Below, in pieces: positions 6,337-14,140 of a stretch of DNA of 24,830 nucleotides; the first letter of the stretch is position 1, and every line of letters starts with the position of its first letter. Below the pieces are notes generated by a model, which saw only the letters and a list, made by a program, of their open reading frames with translations, searched no databases and was not told the DNA's origin. Position numbers and translations under genes: made by a program. Source of the stretch: JBBQHM01 sp038323965 (lineage in GTDB: Bacteria > Verrucomicrobiota > Verrucomicrobiia > Chthoniobacterales > UBA10450); assembly GCA_038323965.1 (NCBI GenBank), contig JBBQHM010000022.1, positions 1-24,830 on the forward strand. Direction: 5' to 3'.

Positions 6337-9300
6337 CTACGCCGTCCGGCCGCAACAGTTTTTAAACTTCTTGCCGCTGCCACATGGACAAGGCTCGTTT
6401 CGTCCGACTTTGGGAATCTCGCGGCGCGCCGGGCCGAGATCTAATTTCATTTCGCCAGTCCCTTCGTCGTTGTCGGCGACCTGTTGCCGCTGGACGCCGG
6501 GCTTCGGCCCATCCGTGCCCGGTGCCGTTTCGCGCTGTAAAAACTGCGGCAAACTCGAAAGGAACTTTTCGAAAGCCTGCAAGTTTGACGTGCTGCGGAA
6601 AAGATTGTGCAGCACCTCATTCTTAATGTTCGCCATCAGCTCCACGAACATGTCGTACGCCTCCGTCTTATACTCGACGAGCGGATCCTTCTGCGCGTAG
6701 CCGCGGAGATAAACCCCCTCGCGCAATGCATCCATGGCGTAAAGATGCTCCTGCCAGAGGCGATCAATTGCGTTCAGGATGATGTAACGCTCCAGGCTTA
6801 TGACCGCGCTCGCCTCTTCGTGTGACGATTTTCGCTCGTATGCATCCTTGATTCGCTCGATCAGAAATTGCGTATTTTCCGCAACCGTTCTGCTCTCGAA
6901 TTCAGCTCGCTCTTTGTTAAGTCCGAGCGGGAAAGTCGTGTTCACCCATTGCGTCAGCCCGGCATAGTTAGGCTCGTCGTCAGGTTTACCAGTGCCGAGA
7001 TATTCGCTGACTTTGTTCGGCACGGCCTCGTCGATGACTTCGTAGATCAACGGCCGCGGGACGTCGGTCTCAATGACTTCATTGCGATATCCGTAAACAA
7101 CCTCGCGTTGATTGTTCATCACGTCGTCGAAATCGAGAGTGCGTTTGCGTTGTAGATAATTGCGCTGCTCCACGCGTTTCTGCGCCGTCTCGACCGACTT
7201 GTTCAACCAGGGATGTTCCAGCTCCTGGCCTTCTTCGAGACCAAAGCGCTCCATGATTTTTGTCATGCGATCCGCCGCCCCGAAGTTGCGCATGAGATCG
7301 TCCTCGAAACTCACATAGAAGCGCGAACCGCCCGGATCACCCTGGCGGGCACAACGACCACGCAGCTGCCGGTCGATGCGTCGTGATTCATGACGCTCCG
7401 TGCCGATGACGAACAAGCCGCCTCTGCCGGAAACCCCTTCGCCCAGTTTAATGTCGGTTCCGCGGCCGGCCATGTTTGTCGAAATGGTGACGGTTCCCGC
7501 CTGGCCCGCGCGCTGCACAATCTCTGCCTCCTGCTCGTGATATTTCGCGTTGAGGACGTTGTGCGGAATCTTCTCGCGCTTCAGCATGCGCGAAAGCAAT
7601 TCAGACGCTTCCACGCTTACTGTTCCGACCAGCACCGGCTGTTCGCGACCGTGACAGTCTTTGATCTCGTTAATGACTGCGTTGTATTTCTCGCGGCGCG
7701 TTTTGTAGATCCGATCGTTCGCATCCTTGCGCGCGATCGCCCGATTCGTCGGGATCACATTCACATCGAGTTTGTAAATATCGTGGAACTCCGCGGCCTC
7801 GGTATCCGCCGTTCCCGTCATACCCGCGAGCTTCTGGTATAGCCGGAAATAATTTTGAATCGTGATGGTCGCGAGCGTTTGCGTCTCGCGATCGATCTGC
7901 ACCCCTTCCTTGGCCTCCACCGCCTGGTGCAAGCCATCGCTCCAGCGCCGGCCAGGCATTTTGCGACCGGTGTATTCATCGACGATGACGACCTTATTCT
8001 CCTCGATGACGTACTGCACATCCTTCTCGAAAAGGCAGTAGGCCTTAAGTAGCTGCGAAATATTATGAATGCGTTCGCCCTGCTCGTCGCAATGGTTCTG
8101 TCGATCCGATTTGCGCTTCTCTTTTTCTTCTGGCGCAAGCTCCGGATCGAGATCGATATCGGTGAATTCGCTGATCAAATCCGGGAGCACAAAGGCATCC
8201 GGATCGTCCGGATTCATGAAGGCCCGGCCCTGCTCGGATAAGTCGGATTCGTTCGATTTCTCGTCAATCGTAAAGAAGAGTTCTTCCTTCAACGCATACA
8301 ATTCTTCCTTCCGACCGTCCTGATAAAACATCAGCTCGGCCCTATCCACGGCCTTGCGTTTCTCGGGGTCTTCCATCATGCGCAGCAACGGTTTGTTGCG
8401 CGGCTGCCCGAGTTTCACCTTGAACATCAGCAGTCCGGGGTCTTGGCGTGCGGCGGCGTCGCGAATATCCCGTTCGGTCATCTGGCCGTTCTTGCCTGTC
8501 GCCACCACATCGGTCAGGTGGACTCGCAGGTCGCTCGCCAATTTTAGGAGATCTGGATTTGCCGCTTTTCCTTCGGGCACGTTCGGCGTGAAATTCTCCG
8601 ATTTCTGCCGCTCCCAAAGTTCCACGGCTTCGCTCGCGATGCGATTGCACAGCATGGTCTGCTTCCGCACCAGCTGATCGACCAGCGGTTTCCAGCGATC
8701 GTACTGATGCGTCGAGACCGTCGCCGGGCCGCTGATAATCAATGGCGTGCGCGCTTCGTCGATCAGGATGGAATCGACTTCATCGACGATCGCGTAGTGA
8801 TAGCCGCGCTGCACCTGTTGCTCGCGCGTCGTGGCCATTCCGTTGTCGCGCAGATAATCGAAGCCGAACTCAGAGTTCGTCCCGTAACAAATGTCGCAGC
8901 CGTATTGTTCGCGCCGCACATCTGGCGATTGATCGTGTTGAATGCAACCCACCGTGAGCCCGAGAAAAGTGTAGAGCTGCCCCATCCATTCCGCATCACG
9001 GCGAGCGAGGTAATCGTTCACCGTCACCAAGTGCGCTCCGCGGCCGCTGAGGGCATTCAGATAAAGCGGCAACGTCGCCACCAGCGTCTTGCCTTCGCCA
9101 GTCGCCATTTCCGCGATTCGTCCGCGATGCAGGACCATTCCGCCGACAAGCTGCACGTCGAAGTGCACCATTTCCCACGTCATCGGCTGATCGCAAACGT
9201 TAAAGCTTTCCTTGCGCTCAGTCAGCCGACGCGCGCCGTTTTTCACCACCGCGAAAGCTTCCGGCAAAATCTCCTCGAGCCTCGCCCACTGGTCTTCGAC

Positions 9301-9474
9301 TTCCAGTCCGGCAAGCTCAGCTTTCCAAACTGCCGTTTTCGCGCGCAACTCGTCATCCGATAACGCCTTGAACTGTTCATCGAGCTCGTTGATCTGACTC
9401 ACCGCCGGCATCATGCGCTTCACCTCGCGCTGATTTTTTGAGCCGAGAAACTTCTTTAAAATCCAACTAACCAT
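6337..9474 (-). CDS. secA: Preprotein translocase ATPase SecA
   Basis: The motor that pushes unfolded proteins through SecYEG. The 1045 residues show M-A-T-G-E-G-K-T (Walker A, 123-130), D-E-V-D at 231-234 (Walker B), R-R-W-S-D-G-L-H-Q-A-V-E near 509-520, A-G-M-T-G-T-A (550-556), the S-T-N-M-A-G-R-G-T-D-I motif and the D-R-Q-L-R-G-R-x-x-R-Q-G-D arginine-finger motif. The C-terminus is a zinc-binding SEC-C tail (C-P-C-G-S-G-K-K-F-K-N-C-C). About 268 residues separate D-E-V-D from V-D-E-Y-T-G-R, against about 140 in E. coli from memory, so there is a charged insertion of roughly 125 residues in or before the preprotein cross-linking domain. Such insertions occur in other lineages (Bacteroidetes, for example). 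It is monocistronic, convergent with the VOC gene and divergent from ridA. Confidence 0.98.
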   Translation of the reverse strand: MVSWILKKFLGSKNQREVKRMMPAVSQINELDEQFKALSDDELRAKTAVWKAELAGLEVEDQWARLEEILPEAFAVVKNGARRLTERKESFNVCDQPMTWEMVHFDVQLVGGMVLHRGRIAEMATGEGKTLVATLPLYLNALSGRGAHLVTVNDYLARRDAEWMGQLYTFLGLTVGCIQHDQSPDVRREQYGCDICYGTNSEFGFDYLRDNGMATTREQQVQRGYHYAIVDEVDSILIDEARTPLIISGPATVSTHQYDRWKPLVDQLVRKQTMLCNRIASEAVELWERQKSENFTPNVPEGKAANPDLLKLASDLRVHLTDVVATGKNGQMTERDIRDAAARQDPGLLMFKVKLGQPRNKPLLRMMEDPEKRKAVDRAELMFYQDGRKEELYALKEELFFTIDEKSNESDLSEQGRAFMNPDDPDAFVLPDLISEFTDIDLDPELAPEEKEKRKSDRQNHCDEQGERIHNISQLLKAYCLFEKDVQYVIEENKVVIVDEYTGRKMPGRRWSDGLHQAVEAKEGVQIDRETQTLATITIQNYFRLYQKLAGMTGTADTEAAEFHDIYKLDVNVIPTNRAIARKDANDRIYKTRREKYNAVINEIKDCHGREQPVLVGTVSVEASELLSRMLKREKIPHNVLNAKYHEQEAEIVQRAGQAGTVTISTNMAGRGTDIKLGEGVSGRGGLFVIGTERHESRRIDRQLRGRCARQGDPGGSRFYVSFEDDLMRNFGAADRMTKIMERFGLEEGQELEHPWLNKSVETAQKRVEQRNYLQRKRTLDFDDVMNNQREVVYGYRNEVIETDVPRPLIYEVIDEAVPNKVSEYLGTGKPDDEPNYAGLTQWVNTTFPLGLNKERAEFESRTVAENTQFLIERIKDAYERKSSHEEASAVISLERYIILNAIDRLWQEHLYAMDALREGVYLRGYAQKDPLVEYKTEAYDMFVELMANIKNEVLHNLFRSTSNLQAFEKFLSSLPQFLQRETAPGTDGPKPGVQRQQVADNDEGTGEMKLDLGPARREIPKVGRNEPCPCGSGKKFKNCCGRTA

Positions 9475-9609
9475 TTGAAATCAAGGGGGTTAAAATTTGA
9501 GCGCGAAACATCCGTTGTACAGAGTGAAACCGCAAACGAAACCTTGGCTCGGCAAGGTCACCTGTCGGTTGGCGGTTGTGCGCCGCCGTCACGTAGCTAA
9601 CATCGCGCG
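9475..9609. promoter_or_regulatory. Divergent secA/ridA intergenic region
   Basis: This gap of 135 bases must contain promoters in both directions. For ridA a weak pair TTGGCG (9569-9574) and TAGCTA (9594-9599), 19 bases apart, would start transcription within a few bases of the ATG at 9610. No Shine-Dalgarno sequence precedes either start; the secA start is preceded by an AT-rich stretch. A perfect inverted repeat lies in the middle and is listed separately. No secM-like ORF is apparent. Confidence 0.4.
9541..9558. repeat. Perfect 6-6-6 inverted repeat in the secA/ridA gap
   Basis: ACCTTG (9541-9546) and CAAGGT (9553-9558) are perfect reverse complements around six bases (GCTCGG). The site is about 65 bases upstream of both start codons, as an operator for a dimeric regulator might be. 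A second short repeat, GGCGG and CCGCC, lies at 9571-9587. Arms this short can arise by chance. Confidence 0.3.
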
Positions 9610-10032
9610 ATGAAGAAGATCATTTCCACGACGGAAGCGCCGGCTGCGGTGGGCCCGTATTCTCAGGCCGTACGTGTCGGCAGTCTCATTTTTTGCTCAG
9701 GCCAGATCCCTCTGGATCCAAAGACCCAGACGATCGTGGAAGGCGATATCTCGGCGCAAACAAAACGCGTTCTCGAAAACATCACGGCCGTTCTTAAATC
9801 GGAAAGTCTCACCTTCGAGAATATCGTCAAGACCACTGTTTTCCTGACCAATCTCGGCGACTTCCAAACGGTGAACGAGCTCTACGGCTCGTATTTCAAG
9901 AGCGATCCACCTGCTCGCTCCACCGTCCAGGTTTCTGCTCTCCCGAAAGGCGCGAACGTTGAGATCGAAGTCATCGCCGTCGCCAATCCACAGGGGCCGA
10001 CCGGCGGAAAATCAATCGACGCGTGGGAATAA
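9610..10032 (+). CDS. ridA: RidA (YjgF/UK114) enamine/imine deaminase
   Basis: Hydrolyses reactive 2-aminoacrylate and related enamines or imines released by PLP enzymes. It has 140 residues, with P-A-A-V-G-P-Y-S-Q-A at 11-20 and C-S-G-Q-I-P-L-D at 29-36. The key substrate-binding Arg103 sits in P-A-R-S-T-V-Q-V, and Glu120 in the closing V-E-I-E-V-I-A segment. About 15 residues extend past the usual end (N-P-Q-G-P-T-G-G onward). The arginine and glutamate place it in the active RidA subfamily. pyrE begins 10 bases after its stop, so the two are likely one operon. Confidence 0.95.
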   Translation: MKKIISTTEAPAAVGPYSQAVRVGSLIFCSGQIPLDPKTQTIVEGDISAQTKRVLENITAVLKSESLTFENIVKTTVFLTNLGDFQTVNELYGSYFKSDPPARSTVQVSALPKGANVEIEVIAVANPQGPTGGKSIDAWE

Positions 10033-10042
10033 GCGCTCGTGC

Positions 10043-10609
10043 ATGAGCGAAGATCTCCTCGCGCTCTTTCGTAAAACCGGGGCCCTGCTCGACGGGCATT
10101 TTGTGCTCCGCTCGGGATTGCACAGCCGCCAGTTCTTTCAGTGTGCCTTGCTCCTTCAGCACACCGAAATCGCCGCCGACGTTTGCGGACACCTTGCTGA
10201 AAAACTAAGCGCGTTCGCCTGCGATAGTGTGATCTCACCTGCCCTGGGCGGAATTGTCGTTGGCCAGGAAGTTGGACGGTCGTTAGGCAAACGTCACATT
10301 TTTGCCGAGAAAGATGCGAGTGGACTCATCTTGCGCCGTGGTTTCACGATCGCACCCGGCGAACGGTTCGTGGTCGCGGAAGATGTGGTGACGCGCGGCG
10401 GACGCGTCCAGGAAACAATCGACATCGTCCGCCAGCACGGCGGCGTTGTTGTTGGCGTGGGCGTGATCGTAGATCGTAGTGGCGGCAATCGACCGGACTT
10501 TGGTTGTCCTTTCGTGAGCCTGATCGAAATGAATGTTGAAACGTTCGGTGCGGAAAACATCCCGGCCGATCTCGCGGCGATTCCCGCGATCAAACCTGGA
10601 AGTAAGTAA
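10043..10609 (+). CDS. pyrE: Orotate phosphoribosyltransferase PyrE
   Basis: Converts orotate and PRPP to OMP, the step before PyrF. It has 188 residues from the ATG at 10043. The PRPP-binding motif is V-V-A-E-D-V-V-T-R-G-G-R (110-121). The N-terminal half has the family pattern S-G-L-H-S-R-Q-F-F-Q and S-P-A-L-G-G-I-V-V-G. A frame extending back to 9959 would overlap ridA by 74 bases and add residues unlike the family, so it was not used. pyrF lies 4.4 kb away, beyond the sdh operon and ispE. It follows ridA by 10 bases. Confidence 0.95.
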   Translation: MSEDLLALFRKTGALLDGHFVLRSGLHSRQFFQCALLLQHTEIAADVCGHLAEKLSAFACDSVISPALGGIVVGQEVGRSLGKRHIFAEKDASGLILRRGFTIAPGERFVVAEDVVTRGGRVQETIDIVRQHGGVVVGVGVIVDRSGGNRPDFGCPFVSLIEMNVETFGAENIPADLAAIPAIKPGSK

Positions 10610-10618
10610 GCGTGATTC

Positions 10619-10645
10619 TTGACGCGCGAATTCCACATTTATAGT
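10619..10645 (+). promoter_or_regulatory. Candidate sdh promoter
   Basis: TTGACG (10619-10624) and TATAGT (10640-10645) each differ from the sigma-70 consensus by one base, but the 15-base spacing is short. Transcription would start near 10652, leaving a leader of about 30 bases before the GTG of sdhC. An imperfect dyad (10621-10633 with 10648-10660) is centred on the -10 element and could be a regulator site. Confidence 0.4.
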
Positions 10646-10663
10646 TTGAATCGCGCCGTCATT

Positions 10664-10684
10664 ATGACATCGCTTAACTCGTGA
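10664..10684 (+). other. Six-codon mini-ORF overlapping the sdhC start (GTGA)
   Basis: ATG ACA TCG CTT AAC TCG TGA encodes MTSLNS. Its TGA (10682-10684) shares bases with the GTG start of sdhC (10681-10683). The ATG lies 17 bases before the GTG, within the predicted 30-base leader. A mini-ORF of the same length and spacing occurs before pyrF. It could be a leader that delivers ribosomes to the weak GTG start, or chance. No Shine-Dalgarno sequence precedes it. Confidence 0.3.
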
Positions 10685-11373
10685 GTATCGCCGCCTTTAC
10701 CCGCACTTCGATCGGAAAAAAAATCATCGTCGCCGTCACGGGCGTGATCCTGATGTTGTTCGTGACGGGGCACCTGATCGGTAACCTCCAGATTTTCATC
10801 GGACCGCGCTGGATCAACGATTACGCGCAGCACCTGCGCGACCTTGGGCCGCTTCTTTGGGTGGTGCGAATCGGACTGCTGGTCGCTGTTTTCCTGCACA
10901 TCTACTACACGATCCGGCTCGCAATCGAGAATCGGCGCGCGCGTCCGCAGAGCTACGCGAAGAAGGAATACGTAAAAGCGAGCTTCGCTTCCCGCCATAT
11001 GGCCGTCAGCGGATTGATCGTCCTCGCCTTCATCATATTTCACCTGCTCCATTTCACCGCGCACCGCTTCAACGCGCGCTTCCCGCTGCTGAAAAACGAT
11101 CCGCTGAACCACGCCGACATTTACTCGATGATGGTCTACGGATTTCAGAATATTTACGTCTCCGCGTTTTATCTCATCGGGCTCTTTCTGCTAACGCTGC
11201 ATCTCACCCACGGCGCCTCGAGTTTCTTCCAATCGCTCGGTTTAAATAATAAACGCCTCACGCCGCGGCTCGCATTCGGGGCACGAATTTTCGCATGGCT
11301 CATATTTGCTGGATACGCCGCCATCCCCGTGGCCGTATTATTGGGTGTAGTGAAACCCGCGCAGCAATTATGA
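10681..11373 (+). CDS. sdhC: Succinate dehydrogenase cytochrome b subunit (type B, five helices)
   Basis: The membrane anchor that binds heme and quinone for complex II. It has 230 residues with five predicted membrane helices at about 13-35, 58-82, 107-128, 155-175 and 203-224. Candidate heme ligands are His31, His73, His121/His124 and His174/His177. A single fused subunit of this size is typical of the Bacillus/Bacteroidetes-type enzyme, which normally carries two hemes and uses menaquinone; the quinone here is inference. The start is GTG, supported by the N-terminal F-T-R-T-S-I-G-K-K segment before helix 1. It overlaps sdhA by ATGA and is the first gene of sdhCAB. Confidence 0.93.
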   Translation: MSIAAFTRTSIGKKIIVAVTGVILMLFVTGHLIGNLQIFIGPRWINDYAQHLRDLGPLLWVVRIGLLVAVFLHIYYTIRLAIENRRARPQSYAKKEYVKASFASRHMAVSGLIVLAFIIFHLLHFTAHRFNARFPLLKNDPLNHADIYSMMVYGFQNIYVSAFYLIGLFLLTLHLTHGASSFFQSLGLNNKRLTPRLAFGARIFAWLIFAGYAAIPVAVLLGVVKPAQQL

Positions 11374-13298
11374 TCGGCTCGCTCGACGCGAAAATTCCAC
11401 CCGGCCCGCTGGAGTCTAAATGGCGGACACACAAGGATCATGCCCGGCTCGTTAGCCCGGCGAATCGTCGAAAATTCGAGATCATTATCGTTGGCACCGG
11501 ACTTGCGGGTGGCGCCGCGGCCGCGACGCTGGCCGAGCAGGGTTACCACGTAAAATGCTTCTGCTATCAGGATTCGCCCCGACGGGCTCACAGCATCGCG
11601 GCGCAGGGCGGAATTAATGCCGCGAAAAATTACCAGAACGACGGCGACAGCGTTTACCGGCTTTTTTACGACACGATAAAGGGCGGAGATTTTCGTTCGC
11701 GCGAAGCGAATGTTTACCGCCTCGCCGAGGTGAGTATGTCGATCATCGATCAATGCGTTGAGCAGGGTGTCCCCTTTGCGCGCGAGTACGGCGGATTGCT
11801 TGCGAATCGCTCTTTCGGCGGCGCGCAGGTTTCACGAACGTTTTATGCACGTGGACAAACGGGGCAGCAGTTGTTGCTTGGCGCATATCAGTCGCTTTCG
11901 CGGCAAATTTCCGCCGGCACGGTCGAGATGTTTTCGCAGACGGAGATGCTCGATCTCGTCCTCGTGGACGGTCACGCCAAGGGCATCATCACGCGAAGTC
12001 TCCGCACCGGAAAAATTCAGCGACACGCCGCCGATGCTGTCGTTCTCGCGACCGGCGGCTACGGAAATGTCTTTTATCTTTCGACGAACGCGCGCGGCTG
12101 CAACGTCACCGCCACCCATCGTGCCTACAAACGCGGCGCATTGTTCGCCAATCCCTGTTTCACGCAGATCCATCCGACCTGCATTCCCGTCACCGGTCAG
12201 CATCAGTCCAAGTTGACCTTGATGTCGGAATCCTTGCGTAACGACGGACGCGTCTGGGTGCCGAAGAAGCAATCGGACAACCGCACGGCGGATGCGATCC
12301 CGGAGTCCGAGCGCGATTATTACCTGGAGCGCAAATATCCCAGCTACGGGAATCTCTCCCCGCGCGATATCGCTTCGCGCGCGGCCAAGGAAGTCTGCGA
12401 CGAAGGTCGTGGCGTTGGTCCCGGCGGCCGCGGAGTTTATCTCGATTTCGCGGATGCAATCGAACGGCTCGGCGAAAAAACGATTCGCGAGCGCTACGGC
12501 AATCTTTTCGATATTTACGAGAAGATCACGGCGGAAAACGCCTACCGCGTTCCGATGCGCATTTATCCGGCCGTGCATTACACCATGGGCGGACTCTGGG
12601 TTGACTACAATCTGATGAGTAACGTCCCGGGATTGCATGTCATCGGCGAAGCGAATTTTTCCGATCACGGCGCCAATCGGCTCGGGGCCAGCGCGTTGAT
12701 GCAGGGGCTCGCCGACGGATACTTCGTCCTGCCGTACACTCTGCCGGTTTATCTTGCGGCTGAGATCGGAAAAAGGCCGTCGACCGATCATCCGGAATTC
12801 GCGCGTGTCGAAAACGAGGTGCGCGGGCGCATCCAGCGGATGCTGGACGTCAACGGAACGCGTTCGCTCGATTCCATCTATCGCGAGCTTGGGCTGCTGA
12901 TGTGGGACAAATGCGGGATGGCGCGGAACGCGGCCGGTCTGCGCGAAGCGCTGGCCGAGATCCCGCGAATTCGCGCCGAATTCTGGCGCGATGTGAAAAT
13001 TCTTCCGCGTGAGAACGAGACGTTCAATCAGTCACTCGAGCGCGCCGGTCGCGTGGCCGACTTTCTCGAATTCGCCGAGCTACTTTGCACGGACGCGCTG
13101 GCCCGCGATGAATCCTGCGGCGGTCATTTTCGTGAGGAACACCAGACGCCGGACGGCGAGGCGTTGCGCAACGACCAGGATTTTGCCTCGGTCTTCGCCT
13201 GGGAATTCCAGGGTAACGGCCAGATCGCACCCCCGATTTTGCATCGCGAACCGCTCGAATTCGAAAGCATTGAGTTATCGCAGCGCAGTTACAAATGA
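11370..13298 (+). CDS. sdhA: Succinate dehydrogenase flavoprotein subunit
   Basis: Oxidises succinate to fumarate using covalent FAD. It has 642 residues. The dinucleotide-binding segment is I-I-V-G-T-G-L-A-G-G-A-A (39-50). The flavinylation segment R-A-H-S-I-A-A-Q-G-G-I-N-A carries His74, the expected FAD attachment residue. Catalytic-domain motifs H-P-T-C-I-P, H-Y-T-M-G-G and G-E-A-N-F-S-D-H-G-A-N-R-L-G-A-S are present. The length and the R-D-Y-Y-L-E-R-K-Y-P-S-Y-G-N-L insert fit the type B enzymes. The start ATG overlaps the sdhC stop (ATGA at 11370-11373); a longer frame to 11295 would overlap sdhC by 79 bases and was rejected. The stop overlaps the sdhB start (ATGA). Confidence 0.97.
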   Translation: MIGSLDAKIPPGPLESKWRTHKDHARLVSPANRRKFEIIIVGTGLAGGAAAATLAEQGYHVKCFCYQDSPRRAHSIAAQGGINAAKNYQNDGDSVYRLFYDTIKGGDFRSREANVYRLAEVSMSIIDQCVEQGVPFAREYGGLLANRSFGGAQVSRTFYARGQTGQQLLLGAYQSLSRQISAGTVEMFSQTEMLDLVLVDGHAKGIITRSLRTGKIQRHAADAVVLATGGYGNVFYLSTNARGCNVTATHRAYKRGALFANPCFTQIHPTCIPVTGQHQSKLTLMSESLRNDGRVWVPKKQSDNRTADAIPESERDYYLERKYPSYGNLSPRDIASRAAKEVCDEGRGVGPGGRGVYLDFADAIERLGEKTIRERYGNLFDIYEKITAENAYRVPMRIYPAVHYTMGGLWVDYNLMSNVPGLHVIGEANFSDHGANRLGASALMQGLADGYFVLPYTLPVYLAAEIGKRPSTDHPEFARVENEVRGRIQRMLDVNGTRSLDSIYRELGLLMWDKCGMARNAAGLREALAEIPRIRAEFWRDVKILPRENETFNQSLERAGRVADFLEFAELLCTDALARDESCGGHFREEHQTPDGEALRNDQDFASVFAWEFQGNGQIAPPILHREPLEFESIELSQRSYK

Positions 13299-14050
13299 AC
13301 TTTAAACTTAAAGTCTGGCGCCAAAACGGATCGAGCGCGGATGGCAAACTCGTCGAGTACGAGGCGACTGATATTTCGCCGGACACCTCGTTTCTCGAAA
13401 TGCTCGATATTGTAAACGACCGACTCGTGTTGCGCGGCGAAGAACCGATCGCCTTCGAATCGGACTGTCGGGAAGGAATTTGCGGCACCTGCTCCCTGAC
13501 GATCGATGGCGAAGCGCACGGCCCCGATCATCCCGGGGCGGCCTGTCAGCTTTACATGCGACGCTTCGCGGACGGGGCCAGGATTACCGTGGAGCCGTTT
13601 CGCGCGAAACCATTCCGGATTGTTCGAGACCTGGTGGTCGATCGCAGCGCGCTCGATCGAATCATTCAGGCGGGCGGATTTGTCTCAGCCCGTGCCGGCT
13701 CGGCACCGGAAGCGAACTCGATTCCGATCAGCAAACACAAAGCCGATCTGGCGATGGAAGCCGCTGCGTGCATCGGATGCGGCGCTTGTGCGGCGGCCTG
13801 TCCAAATGCGTCGGCGATGCTTTTCACGGCAGCGAAAGTTTCACACCTCTCGCTCCTGCCGCAGGGTGAACCGGAGCGGATCGATCGCGTGCTGAAGATG
13901 GTCCGCGCGATGGACGCCGAAGGATTTGGCAATTGCAGCAATACCTATGAGTGCGAAGCCGTTTGCCCCGCCGAGATCAGCGCGAGTTTTATCTCGAAGC
14001 TGAATCGCGAATACGCGAGAGCGAGCGTGATCGAGAGACTCGGTCAGTAA
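13295..14050 (+). CDS. sdhB: Succinate dehydrogenase iron-sulfur subunit
   Basis: Carries electrons from FAD to quinone. It has 251 residues. The plant-type 2Fe-2S ligands are C-x4-C-x2-C (Cys58, Cys63, Cys66) and Cys84. The C-terminal ferredoxin-like domain has C-I-G-C-G-A-C (Cys159, 162, 165) with Cys169 before Pro, then Cys214, Cys220 and Cys224-Pro. Together these provide the ligands of the 4Fe-4S and 3Fe-4S centres. The ATG overlaps the sdhA stop by four bases. It is the last gene of the operon; a long inverted repeat begins 4 bases after its stop. Confidence 0.97.
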   Translation: MNFKLKVWRQNGSSADGKLVEYEATDISPDTSFLEMLDIVNDRLVLRGEEPIAFESDCREGICGTCSLTIDGEAHGPDHPGAACQLYMRRFADGARITVEPFRAKPFRIVRDLVVDRSALDRIIQAGGFVSARAGSAPEANSIPISKHKADLAMEAAACIGCGACAAACPNASAMLFTAAKVSHLSLLPQGEPERIDRVLKMVRAMDAEGFGNCSNTYECEAVCPAEISASFISKLNREYARASVIERLGQ

Positions 14051-14054
14051 CCCG

Positions 14055-14137
14055 GTCATCCCGAGCGAAGTCGAGGGACCCCGTTGCGACACTCTAAGAT
14101 GACTTCCGCGGGGTTCCTCGACTCCGCTCGGAATGAC
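14055..14137. repeat. Long imperfect hairpin repeat between convergent sdhB and ispE
   Basis: Two 29-base arms (14055-14083 and 14109-14137) match as reverse complements at 26 of 29 positions. The three differences are transitions, so on one strand they can form G-U pairs. The loop is 25 bases. The arms begin and end with GTCAT/ATGAC and contain a C-C-G-A-G-C-G core. From memory, repeats of this general GTCATYCCGAGCG type are scattered through many bacterial genomes. The hairpin fills nearly all of the 90-base gap, so it may act as a two-way terminator; there is no T-run. No second copy was found in the window. Confidence 0.8.
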
Positions 14138-14140
14138 GGA

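Noticed and set aside
8707..9363. A 218-codon plus-strand frame inside secA
   Set aside because: Antisense shadow of the SecA nucleotide-binding domain with no motif of its own.
9959..10042. Longer pyrE start at 9959
   Set aside because: Lies within ridA; the added residues are the wrong-frame reading of the RidA C-terminus, and ATG 10043 gives the normal PyrE N-terminus.
11832..12791. A 319-codon open frame on the minus strand inside sdhA
   Set aside because: Antisense to a gene with all SdhA motifs; no family similarity or initiation signal.
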